Made by a program: the position numbers and the translations under genes
The notes under the pieces: model-generated
Seen by the model: the letters and a program-made list of their open reading frames with translations, nothing else
Database searches by the model: none
Told to the model about the DNA's origin: nothing
NCBI GenBank assembly: GCA_032988165.1
Contig: JANTQF010000062.1
Location: 80,369-144,368 of the forward strand
Reading direction: 5' to 3'
Origin: Emmonsiellopsis sp. PD_33
Lineage: Eukaryota; Ascomycota; Eurotiomycetes; Onygenales; Ajellomycetaceae
Length of the DNA: 64,000 bases
In this document: in pieces, positions 1 to 12,590 of the stretch
Numbering within the stretch: the stretch's first letter is position 1
Layout: the number at the start of each line of letters is the position of its first letter

Positions 1-2880
1 AATCAATTTGTTTGCCAGGCTGCTGAGATCCATCCTGCTGACTCAGACTTGCACTAGAAGATCCTGATGATGATAATGCTGACTGACTCCCTATAATGTT
101 TTGATTATGACTAGTCTCTCCATAAGGAGGTGAAGATACTATTATTCTCTGACCAGCTTGAAAATCATTTCTCTGGGCATTAGCTGTGTTCACTTCAGGG
201 TGTTTTCAGTGTTATGGAGCCATTTTTCTCTTATTTAGAACCTATTATCTTGCATTTAGTATGTTATGGCAGACAGTCCTCAGCTTAAGCTAGAGCTGAT
301 GTAGTGATATCTAGGCAAATAATACTTAATTTAAGCTCAGCTCTAGCTTAAGCTGAGGACTGTACAGAACATGAGGATGTAGTTAAGACTCACATAAGAC
401 TAGATGGTATAACTATGAAATAAGAATTTATTATAGTAAGTGTTTGTTATGTTTCAGTCAGTAAATTTCAAGTATAGAGTTCTTAACTTAAGTCAGGACT
501 GGGCTTAAGCCAAGTATTATACACAGAGCTGGGTGAGGAGTTCATACTCACTAGCATCTAAGGTTTTTACATGATATTGACATTCAGTTGGGTGCAACAG
601 TAGATGTGGAAGAAGAATTTAGGTGTGAGAAGTACTAATGAACTTTACCTGTAGAGTAAAGTTTATATTTAAGTAAGTGAGAAGATAAATAAAGAATCAC
701 ACATAATATCTCATCCACTAATCAGTAGTGGATAGGAGTACCCCTTTTTACTAGCATGTTCAAGTTAGCCTTCTTTGACTGACAACTATTAATAATAAAT
801 TGTAGTATACATACCTAAAAACCCAGCTTTGAGATGATTTATTCTATCTTATTAGTAACATAGAACTTATATTATTTCCAGCCATAAGTATCCATCTCTT
901 TCATTACTGTTTGAAAAGAATGTTCACTATATATCTGCACCAGATCAAACTGACTGAAGCTCAGATACCATATTTTATACTAATTATAGGTTATTAAAAG
1001 CTTCCTTTTAATGAGTTTGTAGAGAAGGCTTAATAGTATACAGTTCAAATCATTTTCTTTTCAAGTTTTCTTATCATCTATATCTGGTATCAAATCATCT
1101 ATCAGACACATTACTATCAAATCTGTTTCAAGATTGTGTATCATTATCTACTGAGCATGTTGTCTTGTTGGAACTCTCTCCTTTAAGTCCTCCTCTTATC
1201 TTTAAAGGTTGATAATACTGTCTCAATCCTCTAGTTGACTATTCACTGACATATAATCATTACTTTCATTAACAGTTACAGTGCTGTTAAGTAACCTCTC
1301 ATTCCTCTGTGACTCATATTGTCTCTAGTTGTTCTTGCACCACTGAGCCATAGCATCCAGGCAATTATCTCTGGCCACTAATGAGATATTTTGAAATATT
1401 CAAGAGTAACTCTCATACACATACTTGAACACCAGTAGCAGTTTCCCCTTGCTTTGCTTTCTTCATAAATTCAAACCCAGAAGCTCATACCTTGTCATTC
1501 CCCTCTCCAACAACATGTATATATCATGATATACTGCACTATCAATCTTTAAGAATACTTTAACCTTAAGTATCATCTACTTATATAGTATGCCCTGCAA
1601 CATCATGCTGTTCAATCACATAGTGAGAATGGGATGAATGCTTAACTTGTATGTATCTACAAAAAATAGCAGTAACATTTAAAGGTATAATAAATATTAG
1701 ATTATATTAGTAGCAAACACATAACAGTAATGTATCTGTAAACCCTCTGAGTCCTACCCTACCTCTTATTATCTACTTTTAAACTTATTTATTTTCACTG
1801 GAACTTATAATTACAGCATATCATATAATTAATGATGTTTTCTATAGATAACAGCTCTTCTTGACTTGGCAGTCCTGATGTATCTGAGTTGAAGGAATAT
1901 TAATCTCATTATATGTAGCATGGAGACTTGGACCACATCTCTCAGCTTAAGTCAGGCTGCTCTGCCAGTGGAGGATTGATACTACTACTATCAAATAAAA
2001 TATAAAATTCATACTACACTTAGCTGGGTTCAAATCCTGGGCTGTTATATTCTACACAGTAAAAAGTTATCTTCCTTCTTAGTATAACTAATTTGATACT
2101 GATAAGGATGATAATGTTAGTATGATCTTAAAGTATATTTTTATAGCTAGCTCTTATGACTTTATTCAAGTTGCCATCTGCCAGTGGATGTTGTGCAAAC
2201 TAGTTGATGTAGCATTGCTGTGATAGTAGTAAATATTAGCTACCAGTAGGGGGTATAAATTATATATATATTTTATCACACTTATAATTAAGTATGTTAC
2301 CACACCACAGCTACATAATCCTGTCACTAAAACCTGTGTATTTAGCATGCATTAGCTTTTCAATAGAACTCATAATGTATTTCACAATGGGATCACATCA
2401 TATTATCAAGATTTAATATGTTTTGGTTGAAAAATAAGCTATCTGAATAAGTAATGCTAAATAGTGATAGATGTATAGATACTTATATAATCAATCTATT
2501 AGAATCATTCTCATAGATTCATTAACCCTAGTAGTCAATTAGTCTATGTGAACATGGAAGTTATGTGATCTAACTACTCCTTGAGGTGACAGCCTGGATT
2601 CAAACCCAAGTGCACAGCTACTTATTTTTTTTTACTGATCTGTCTAAATAAATATCAGTATGCATCATAACTCAAATAATAGCACATTTCTTAGTTTAAG
2701 CTGGCAGGCAGGAAAGGAACACATTCCTCAGCTTAAGCCAGCAGGGTACTTGAATAATACTTTGGCCTGCACACTGATTGAGAGGAGTATATTCCTCAGC
2801 TTAAACTAGGCCATCTTGCTCAGTTTAAGCTGAGGAATATGTTCCTTTCCTGCCTACTAGCTTAAGCTAAGGAATGTGCT
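1..2880. other. Non-coding repeat-rich stretch
   Basis: I see no supportable gene here. The stretch holds several CTTAAG-centred palindromes (near 285, 350, 487, 505 and 1946, with a cluster at 2690-2880), a short foldback at 275-362, and two sequences that look like tRNA B boxes: GGTTCAAATCC near 2034 on the plus strand and its complement near 2598. The rest is AT-rich sequence without a readable frame. It may be the flank or terminal part of the transposon whose genes begin at 2896. Confidence 0.5.
275..362. repeat. Foldback repeat of about 88 bp
   Basis: The left arm (cagtcctcagcttaagct and following bases) is the reverse complement of the right arm ending in agcttaagctgaggactg, with a loop of about 35 bases. 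Each arm contains the CTCAGCTTAAGC half of the palindrome scattered over the first 13 kb. It could be a tiny MITE-like unit or a pair of protein-binding sites. Confidence 0.7.
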
Positions 2881-2882
2881 CC
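2690..2882. repeat. Cluster of CTTAAG palindromes with inverted arms
   Basis: Five copies of a motif close to CTCAGCTTAAGC lie within 190 bases in both orientations. The outer arms, ggcaggaaaggaacacattc and gaatatgttcctttcctgcc, are inverted copies of each other. The cluster sits just past the stop codon of the Plavaka transposase, where subterminal transposase-binding repeats would be expected. That role is inferred from position only. Confidence 0.65.
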
Positions 2883-2895
2883 TTATAACTCCTTA

Positions 2896-5800
2896 CTATT
2901 TATCATCTGAATCTATCAAACTACTATCTGAGTCACCATTTAATTCATCTAGAATGTTATCTTTATTTAAGTCACCATCCTTCTTATTCTTCTCATTCAT
3001 GTTACTCTCTTCATCCTCTACTTCCTCTCTGATACTAGCTTTTAACTGGGTTAATCACTTATTTGCTGCCTGAAGTCCATCTTCTAACCATATTTTACTA
3101 TACAAACTGTTATATTAGTCCCAGTTAATATAATTATTGATGTAGAATCATTTGGTGAGGGATCTCACATGCATATCACTAAGCTGTGTTGGAATAAGAT
3201 GAGTACCTCACTGTATAGCCTCTACTGGATAGAAACAACACTTCTGTAGGCAACCCAGATTATTGTCTGATGGATTGGGCTCTGAGTTTACATATATCTC
3301 CACTTCATATATGTTATGGACATCATGCAGCTTCTTAGAACACAGTTAGAGGATATTAATAAGTGCCCTAATATAGTATGTGTTCTCATTTTGATTGGGG
3401 ATTCTTCCATCCTTCTTCACTTGAACATCAGGGTCAATCACAGTTGATATTAGTAAGAGCTGACTAACTATCTACTTTTAAAAAGATATGTCTCTTATCT
3501 CATTCTTATTATCAGTCTTTTCATCAGTCAACTAGACATAGTCTCACTGCCACCCACCAAGCACCCCTTGTCATGCAGGTGTGCATTGAATCTTCTCCTT
3601 AACAAGGTGATTTATGTCAGATGGATCTTACTCATCCCATTTTCATGTAGTGACCAATCCATATACCTGTACATGATAGTTAAGTATTAATTGCAATGTG
3701 AGGTATCAGTTCTTCATGCTAGTAAGCTGAAAATACTTATCTGCAATATAAATCAGCAATGCATCCAGGAAAACCTCCTTAAGATGACCTAGTCTCTTGG
3801 CTACCTCTCTCACTGTTATGATGTGATATGCCAGTGATTAGTGACAGTCTACTTCTAGTAGATGCCATGATATTTTCTGTAAGTTCATAACTGTTAATGT
3901 AGTAGTAAGCTTTATCTCAAGTTGATCTTCAGCTATAAGTGTACTTAAGCTGATAGTATTAGCATGAAGTAATATGTTCTCTGACTCTAATATATATATA
4001 TGCTACTGACTGTGTTTGATCAGCTGCCATTCATTGCCAACACATTTGTTAGTATTATAGTAATAAACCTTTATATGACATTTATGGTCAGTCTTACTGT
4101 GCTCAGTATCAAAGCCATTCAGGGTTCTGTATTTACAAATAAACTCAACATAGTGAATAAGGATATGGAATTTTATGAAGTTGAAGTAGCCAACTTTATG
4201 TAGGTGACATTTCTTATAAGGTATATAATAATAATGAAATATCCATTTGAGAGTATCAATCTATTTCAAGATGTTCTTTAAGTACCTCAGGGTTTCATCA
4301 TCATGAGAGTAGTACTATGCACAGAATAGAAAGTCAATCACAACATGGGCATATAGGAGGGTAGGTTGCAAATGATGGAGTAGTAAAGGGATGATAACTG
4401 AGATTAACTGTTATGACAGAGTCTTGTGCTGTAACCCAGACCACTATTTAAAGTAGCTAAAGTTGATAAAATGCTGAAGATCTGAATAGTAAAGAATATA
4501 ATTAAATCAGTCATCAAGCTGTTCAGTTCTACCTGCTTGGGATATTAATGGGGCTTCCTGATTCTTAGTTTGTCATGCAGATTTGATAAGGTTCACCACC
4601 ATTTCCTGGAGCCATTCAACTAGATACTGAACTATGTCCTTAAGTAACTAATGGAGAATATTAATCATCATTGCTTCATGGATATTAATTTGTGGGTGGC
4701 ACCAGATAAAGAAGTTAATGTTATGAATTATCATGTCAGAATCAATGGATAAGGAATCATTTCATTGCTGCTAAATCTAGTTCTACATTTACTTATATGT
4801 GCATGTTGGAAAGACCTTCAACAGATCTTGACACTCTGAAGGGGGAACAAGGCAGATTAAACAGTGTCTGTTGTTTTTTATACTAGTAATTAAGACTTAC
4901 TCTTCATAGTCAGCCATGAATCTAGCTAATATTAGGAAGCAGTATCAAACATAATCATCAGCACATTCAATAAACATGCTAGTTGTACCTAAGGCCTCAA
5001 TAGCTACAGCATTATTAGTACCTGCCAGTGGGATATTAGTAGTAAGATTTATATTTAAGTATCTCAGCCATACAAGCATGATAAAGTCTGGTCTTTATGA
5101 TATGATCAATCTTCTTAATAATAGGAAGATAGGTGATCTTCTGAAGACTGATTATCTTTTGTGCACAGTAAATCTTATGTGGAAGATTTCTAATGGTAAA
5201 GTAAATAGATCAAGATACCTGATCCCCATAATGCATGGAGAGCTATGTCTTATCAGATGTAAAGATCAATGGAACTAGTGTGAAAGAGGCCAGAAGTTTT
5301 TATTGTGTATTCTACTACTAGTTGGCTGTATACATCTCAGTATATATTCATTAATTCAACTCTAAGAACTGTCATATAGGTGCATATTGTAGGACATCCT
5401 TGAATGGAAGATGTTCAAGTAATTAGTGAATGACATTATCTACTCTCTGGTGAGAGAGAGTGGCTTTGATTATGGTTCCATCAGTGGATGTTATAGAAAT
5501 CAGAGTGTCAATAAATTCATTACTTTATGTATTGTCAGTCATTAAGCCTCCATTAATGATGTTATGGAACTGTTGGGCAGTGTGGAAGGAGAGTCCATCA
5601 GTGATGATGTAAAGATAGGGTAATGTGAGGAATTAATTAATAGCTTCACTTGAAAGTTCATCATTCAGAAAGAACCATGCAATGTCATATTCTACTTCAC
5701 TTTTAAAGCCCTCATACTGGGCTGTTATTATTCTGGCAGAGGCATCAGATATCATATTAAAACAATTAGGAACTAAGCAATCAGCTGGTTGTTTTAAGAG

Positions 5801-6285
5801 AGATTCATATGTAATAATATAGGCATTTGAAATTAAGGTTTGTGTGGCTTGAGGAGGTGGCAATGAGATAAAGAAGAGCACATTGGGATTTAACTTGGAG
5901 GATAGTGGTTAGTAGTAGATACTAAGGATTTAGTAAGCTATCTGTAGTTTATGATAGTAATGTAACTGAAGATCTAATACCTATCTCATTTACTTCCAAA
6001 ATGTCTATTAGAGTTGGAGTAGTAATATCATCCAGATCTAAACTACTATCTGGCTTGAGTGCCTCATATGAGATGTCATTGAATGGTAAAGCAGTAAGAG
6101 CATGTTCTGTGAGGGCTTATATAGGGGCCACAGGGAAGGTAGGAGTTTAGCTTGTAGCTAACACTATTTCTAATATTTATCTTGCTTGGATGGTTGTTGT
6201 GTATTTCTGTTGGTGTCAACTAAGACCACTCTAACTATTAACTAGCTGTTAGCAATGTGGGCAGGCATGCATATATGCAGAGTTC
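2896..6285 (-). pseudogene. Plavaka-type (CACTA-like) transposase, decayed
   Basis: A DNA-cutting transposase of the Plavaka group, known mainly from basidiomycete fungi. The minus strand reads, with many in-frame stops, as a recognisable protein. A C2H2-like finger lies near 6195-6270 (CPHC, then GLS and a His-rich stretch). Then come a YAPI block, EMYTAN followed by three stops that replace the usual Trp run, near 5300-5345, and TSDKT-LSMHYGD near 5215-5270. Downstream are YLPIIKK and a C-terminal block with LIPTQLSD, INNYINWD and an acidic tail ending at the stop at 2896-2898. Stops come mostly from CGA, CAG and TGG codons, as expected from cytosine deamination. The SNF2 gene lies upstream on the same strand. 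The family call rests on remembered motif order and was not searched. Terminal repeats were not located. Confidence 0.7.
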
Positions 6286-6830
6286 TTCTTCATAGTAAGA
6301 GGATAGAAGGTTTAAAATATGAAGAGATTACTTTGTGCCATTCAGTCTGGAGGTTGTCTGATTTCTGAGGTCACATAGCAATTAACTTTCCTACTTAGAC
6401 CTAGTATAGTTAAGTGGTTGGAGAGGTACTAATAAAAAGAATCAGAAATAACATTTTCTTGGTATATTAACTAAGCTACATATTGAAAAAACAGGCATCT
6501 CCATATTGAAGGTATCTCCATATTGGAGGCATCTCATCATTGAAGAAAAAACAAGTAAAGGACACAACAGGAAAGAAATTGAAGAAAGAAATAGAGAGGC
6601 ACTTGAAGGAAGAGCATAGAGCTCAGCTTAAACTAAGTAGATAATAGGAAACTTGAAGAAATTCAAGCAACAGAATATTACTTAACACTGAGGATGAGAA
6701 GGAATAGTACAGAGCTCAGCTTAAGCTGAGTATCTAATAGAAAGAAATGAGAGAAAAGAATCAGAAACATGTAAATTAATTATATAGGAAATTAGTAGAG
6801 AGATGAACTTTACAGATTAGATTACATCAG
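6286..6830. other. Spacer between transposase and helicase frames
   Basis: About 540 bases with no frame I recognise. It holds two CTCAGCTTAAGC-like palindromes near 6617 and 6718 and short imperfect repeats (tctccatattgaaggtatctccatattggaggcatctc, near 6497-6535). With transcription on the minus strand, this is the 5' side of the transposase, so it may contain its promoter. Confidence 0.45.
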
Positions 6831-9800
6831 GTTGTGAGGTCATCTGTGCCTTCAGAAGCCTCAGTGGGGGTAAATTTTGCCTTTTTAGTAGGAGGTTATT
6901 CCTTGTGGGTGGAGGCAGATTAGCAGCAGAAGGACTTGGAGGAGCTGGGGAGGAGGTTGCTGCTGATTGAAGTAGCTTGATATGAGTTAGAGGAGTATGA
7001 ATTTGATTAGGGAGATGAAGATAATTGTGATAAATCTATCTCAGAATCATCAATATTACTAGCAGGTGTGAGGTAGATGGGTGTTCAAGGGTTTTGCAAT
7101 GAGTTCATGTCAGAGTCACTAATACTACTATTATATCTTAAGGGACTTAATCTGGGAGGAGGGGGGCAGACCAGTGTTTGAGCATTTTTTGATGGGAATT
7201 AGAGGGCAAGGGTTTTCTTCAAATAGAAGATGAGATTAAGGGTTACTATTATATTTAAACATTTTATACCATTTATCTAGGCAACACTTAAGCCAAGATT
7301 CTCAATGTTTTCCCATGGCAGCCAGAACTCTTACTGGCCAAATATCTGTTGAATATATTTAGCTACTCTATGCTTAATTGTGTGTTTAAGCTCATTAGGA
7401 TCAGAAGATGCAGAGTACTCTTCTTAGCTTAAGCTGAGCTCTACACTAATATCAGTAAATACAGCAGGCCCCTGTGTGATCAGCTGAGATGTAAACTTTG
7501 CTGAGGCTTTAACCTCAATAAACTGGTTAAAGGAGTTAGCTGTAGATAATATCCATATTCATTGTCAAGCTACCTAATTAATTTAATGTACTTAATGGAG
7601 TGCTTGTAAAGCATCATTGCTATTAATGGGCAGCTCAAGGAGAATAACATCTAAATAGGTGTAGTGCAAATTTAAACCTATTACATCTATTCTGTAACCT
7701 AAGATTAAGATCTTTATCACATGGTGTGGGTCATTGAAGTTCTCAACAACCTCTATGCACTCATGGCCTGACATGGATGATTTTATCACACCAATTTCCA
7801 CATTGAAAAGCATTGTAAATAACTCCATCTAGTACTAGAGCATAGGAAAATAGCAAAAGACAAGTAATCCTCACTGAGATTTAATGACCACTTCATTTAT
7901 GATCAACAGCAAATGTGGAAACTTTAATATCAGTCAACAGAGGAGGCTTGCAACTCACAATTAATCAGGGGGGAGGAAGGGGATCAAAGGGTCAGTAATG
8001 ACCCTTAATAGAAATCATAAGGCTTTACTCCCAGCTTTCTATCTCCACTTCATGATATTTCCAGCCAGATTGCCTTCATTCTTGATGGAGGTTGCTCAGA
8101 AAAGGTGGGGGAGAATGAGCAAGAAGGTAGTATAATGCAGTTAACAGTAAATAGACATATTAAATTTACTAGGAGTAATATTAGTAATATTATCTGCAGA
8201 TGAGAGTTTATCAGTAGCAGTGAGGATGAAACTCTTGATCTATAGATGTAGCATCAGACAGCTATGCACTATATAATATTCTACAAGTTATTTAATTTGG
8301 AATGAACAATCAACTGTCACCACTGTATACAGTGGGATATGCCTACTAATAATCACTGTTCTGTCATGGGTCTCTAGGTCCTATGTAATCACAGTTGACA
8401 TGAATGAACCTGTGGTTTGATGAAGCATGATCTGATTTAAGATCTTAAGAATGCTATTAAGAGTATACTTGTATGCAAGGGTCCTATTAGAGGTGAAGAG
8501 TTTGTAGAATAGAAGAGGGTTGAGGATGTGGAGATGATTATATTCATGCTCAGTAGCTTACTTATATTCAGTGAGAGGATCTTTAATTTGCTGATAATTA
8601 ACTGAGCCCATTACATCTGGATTATATGAGAGTGACAGCAGGCCAAGTAGATCAATGGTGTGATTTAATATTGGTATGCTTATTATAAAAAGTTGGTTAT
8701 TGCAGGGAATTTAGGTAATAGCCTAATAGATTTAAGTTTATATATTCTTAATAGCATGTGATTTGTCCATCAACATCATACCAAATGAGATATCTTTTAG
8801 CCACAGTGATTATATAGACTCTTTCATTGAATTGATTTCCTTATATGCATTGAGTATATCAATAAGGTGATCCTCTTCATTAGAATCTGGTGTGATGGTA
8901 GAGGCAGAGGGTAGCTGTGCTCAACTTAAGTCAAGTAAAGAGGCCTTTTATAACATATGGTGAGATTAGGTGGAGTATGAGGTTATTATTATGATTCTGC
9001 CTGAAGTTGGGTTGAATGAATTAATGTGTGTCATCAAATGTTGTAGATTCCCATCTTTGATGATGAGTGAACATTTTCATGCATCTGAAATGCTACTGGG
9101 ACCAGCAGTGGAATAAAACACCTTTAAGTTAAAATGGCCAGGGAAATGCTTCTGTATCTTATCTATCCATATATAAACAAGATGGGATGGGATAAATATG
9201 ATATATAAAAGGTATTAGGCTGTGTAGTGAAGATTGTTCATAAAATAAACTACACCTAATGCCTATATCATTTTACTGAGGTCCATTTCATCTGATAATA
9301 TCACTGCATGTTGACATTGTAGGACATTAACTATGATGGCAATGCCTGTCACCTGCCATGCCATTAAAGAAAGATTGTTAATCATAGGTGAATTAGGGTT
9401 GAATCCAAGCATGAATGCTGATTGTTTGTATGATAGGAGTTGGATCCTGGCAGAGTTTAAAAGCTCTCTAATTTCATGAGAAATTTCATTGTCCTCTGGG
9501 TCAGATTGTTCCAGATTAGAGTTAGTGGGGTTGGCTAGATCATCTAGCATGGCAGAGCAGATGTTTTGAGGGGTCTATTTGTCATGAAGTATGAATATGT
9601 TTAGAATAGTAGATGTTAGATATGCAATCAGGCATGTTTCTTCATCCAGTGTGAGATATAGGAAATCTATGTTTGCAGCACTCTATTCTGCAACCTCTGA
9701 CTCAATCATCTTGAGATTATTAGCTTTCTCAGGAATAGTATCCTCCTCACTGTCAGATTGATCAAACATCAGGCTGATGTATTCATACTATTAAATCAAC

Positions 9801-10270
9801 AGTATGAGGTCTGATAATTCCTGATGGACATCAAGGTTTTAAAAGGAGTATTTAAGCTCTATTTAATACTCTGGGAATTCAACCTTATCATCATTCTAGT
9901 TGTGATATGTGTCAGGCCACTTACAGATGAACTTTACAAGTCAAGTAAGGCTGAAAAGATGCTCTGGGTTTCTTTGAGGATCTAAATGCATAGAGTCTGA
10001 GATTGAGTGGGTAAGAATATTAATGACATGCACATATATGATTAAAGTAGCTTTATGCTAACCTCTAATAAAGGTGAGGTTATCACTTTCCAGTGCATCT
10101 TGCCATTCACATTAAAATTCTGTGTTGTTGTAGAGTATCATAACATATCCAACTTTAATATAACTGCAGCTTTTGTGATTAGGCCCAGTGTGGCTATATA
10201 ACTCTTTATGGAGATTGACAAACTACTTCAGAATTATGTCAATACTGGGCTTCAAAAGCCAGTCAAGGAA
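6830..10270 (-). pseudogene. SNF2-family helicase/ATPase, decayed (copy A)
   Basis: An SNF2-type ATPase frame (DNA translocase or chromatin remodeller class). The best-kept piece is 9263-9550: an acidic region, then LMAWQVTGI, and LSDEMDLSKMI in place of the Walker A consensus DEMGLGKT. Further on are LVYIWIDKIQKHFPG, an ITSYSTW block, SIPILNHTIDLLGLLSL (SNF2 motif III region) and the RTTGSFM-like segment. The helicase C half is readable at 7592-7828: FNDPHHVIKILILGY, GLNLHYTYLDVILLE and DALQALH, where QA-GR-HR-GQ would be expected. The region beyond, to about 6830, is Pro/Ser-rich. There are many in-frame stops, and Walker A Gly and Lys positions are altered, so it is non-functional as it stands. 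It lies head-to-tail upstream of the Plavaka transposase. It differs from the SNF2 frame in the giant hAT. Confidence 0.75.
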
Positions 10271-10875
10271 GCTTGAAATAGTTGTGAACCTTAGATATTC
10301 AATAAGTAGTAACTAGCTTGATTGCAGCTGGTTAGGTTTCAAAAGCTTGATTTTCACACTAGAGAACTTCAATTATATCAATGTTTTATTGGGGTTAGAG
10401 GGTTTTTGGGTTCAGGCCTTATTAGGTGCTATTTGCTCATTAGGTACTAGGGTCTGGTGTAAGGTTAGAATAAGGTTGCAGTAAACAGCTTGGTGCTAGG
10501 AGCAAAGTCAGAGGGAGCTAGATGAATGATGATTTCAGCTTAAGCTTAGATCACACTAGTCTGAATATGAATAAGTACTTATTGGTGTGGATGCTGACTA
10601 AGCATACAGATATGGAACACAACTCATCTTGATATTACTGTTTAGATAGGTGCAGGTGTGTATAAGAGAGGCTTTTGATGCAATTTTCTACTGGTTTTCT
10701 CACAAATAATTAGTTTTCTATGTACTTGCATGTAAATTTGGGTGTAGGAGGTGGGAATAAATGTTTGGGAAACATGAGGTGATGGAAAATATTGATATGC
10801 AGAAGCTGCATGAATGTTAGAGAGATTATAAGAAAGAGAGTTCAAAGTCATGATGAAAGGGTTAAGTACATGTGT
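10271..10875. other. Region upstream of SNF2 copy A
   Basis: No recognised gene. A 92-codon open frame at 10642-10920 on the minus strand has no family features and overlaps the repeat that follows, so I do not call it a gene. A palindrome of the CTTAAG type occurs near 10541. Confidence 0.35.
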
Positions 10876-10877
10876 GC

Positions 10878-11205
10878 TAACTAGGCTTAAGCTAAGGAAT
10901 GTAGCCACTGGCTCACTCACCTGTAACTAACAGTACCAGTGAATGTATCAGGTTGATTGAATTTATAGGGAAGGGTAGCTACTAATATGAAAGATTAATA
11001 TTAAGACCTCAGTAAAGGTTGATATACAACTAGTAGAAGAGAGAGTCTTCTACATTTAAATCATTTAAGTTTAAGCTGAGGACTGTAGCCACTGGCTTGC
11101 TCACTAACAGCCTGGGTGCTATTCAAATTGGTAGAGAATGATAGCTGCTAATATCAAATAGTATGATTAAGAACATAGTAAAGGTTATATAGAGGGATAG
11201 GAGGT
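10878..11205. repeat. Diverged tandem duplication of about 180 bp
   Basis: Two units can be aligned by eye, starting near 10884 and 11064. Both open with aagct(a/g)aggaa/actgtagccactggct, continue with a tagctgctaatat-like block, and end with agtaaaggtt(g)atata. Each starts at a CTTAAG palindrome. Differences are largely transitions. No coding content is seen. This may be a repeat end or a short non-autonomous element. Confidence 0.6.
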
Positions 11206-11579
11206 TATTTTGTGTTTAAACTTTCCATGGCACTAGAGTGTCATGAAGATATATATACTATTCATTAATAAAGTAAGATGATAGTATTAAGAGTGCTATA
11301 GTCATTCAAGTTATATAAGAAACTATTCTTATAACCCCTTTATAACTGTAAATCAAAAGAAACATAGAATACTGAGATGAAGTAAATAGCATATAATAAA
11401 AGGCTATTTTTATAGTTTTTATCATTCCTCTTTATGTGAATGATCAACAATGATTTAGTATGAAGTACTAGAGTAAGTATAATGATCTTAGATAATGAAA
11501 CAAACATCTCTTTACTTACTATGTTATTGTCTGTGATTATCTATGAAAGGGGATTCTTTTTAACAGAGTTCTTTCATAT

Positions 11580-12590
11580 ATTTACATTGCATGGAAGTGG
11601 TCTGTTTGCCTAATCAGAGTTCATTCCCACCTATGCACATGTAGCTCAGTAATCCCCCTAGTAGCTCTGCAAGCCCTCAGCTTCACACTTCTCCTCATAA
11701 AGCATCTATAGCCTATACAAAGAATATCCATCTCTATATTCATTGTAATTTAAGGGCTTATCTAGCTCTTCATCAGAGAACTCATCTAACACTAGAACAC
11801 TGACTTCTAGTAGTCATTGAGAGGCTGGCTTGGCATGCTATTGTTCATCCATTTTGCACTGCAGCCTATTACAGGCATTGAGGGCTATAATTTGTAGGCT
11901 ATTAAGATCATATCAACTAGGATGCCTGATATAAAATGGAAGCTGAATGTTGGTTTTGATTCATAAAAACTTGATTGCCTTCTTGCTAATCTGATAAATA
12001 TAATTCATTGCTGTGGAGGCATTCTTAATGTAGTTCTGCCAATTAAATATTATCTTTCTTAGGTGATGAAATTGTGGGAAGTTCCATTCACCATAGAGTT
12101 GCTCATCAAGAGAATCAAAAAATGTCTTGAAGTATTCTTATGATGACTTGGGGCATAAATTATATGATGGCTTTGAAAAGAGTTTATTATGTTCAAGATA
12201 TTATTCTGCATTCTGCATTAGTCATCTCAAGGATTTACTGGGCATTAAATGCAATTAACATATATTTATACTAATTGATCATATTTTCCAGTGATTGGAT
12301 GTATTCTACTTGGTGATGTAATGTGAATGCAAGCACAGTGTTTAGCTTAGTGGACTAATAATAATAGAGCAGGATTTCTCATTTGATTCTGCAAGCTTGA
12401 CAATCAGGATTACAGCCATGTTCAATGTGCCTGTTAGTAACCAGTAGTATCAGAGAAGATGTGTAAATATAAACTGTAGTATCTTGCATAATCACATGTC
12501 TTATGTCATTGAAGGTGTTATACTGGAACTACTCCTCATTGGTTGTAAAATCCTCTCAGGTAGGAGATGCCATGGCAGAGGTAGCTAATC
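11580..12590 (-). pseudogene. Unassigned decayed coding frame
   Basis: The minus strand gives fairly continuous protein-like sequence across frame changes. It begins near 12590 with EDFTTNEE and FNDIRHVIMQDTTVYIYTSS. Next is NPDCQACRIK, which could be half of a zinc site. A second part near 11600-12170 contains YFKTFFDSLDEQLYGEWNFP, NYIKNASTAMNYIYQISKK and LDEFSDEELDKPLNYNEY. Premature stops fit TGG, CAG or CGA decay. I do not recognise the family. It lies beyond SNF2 copy A on the same strand and could belong to the same element, or to an older gene or transposon. Confidence 0.4.

Noticed and set aside
2166..2348. 60-codon minus-strand frame
   Set aside because: No family features. Short open frames are expected in AT-rich sequence.
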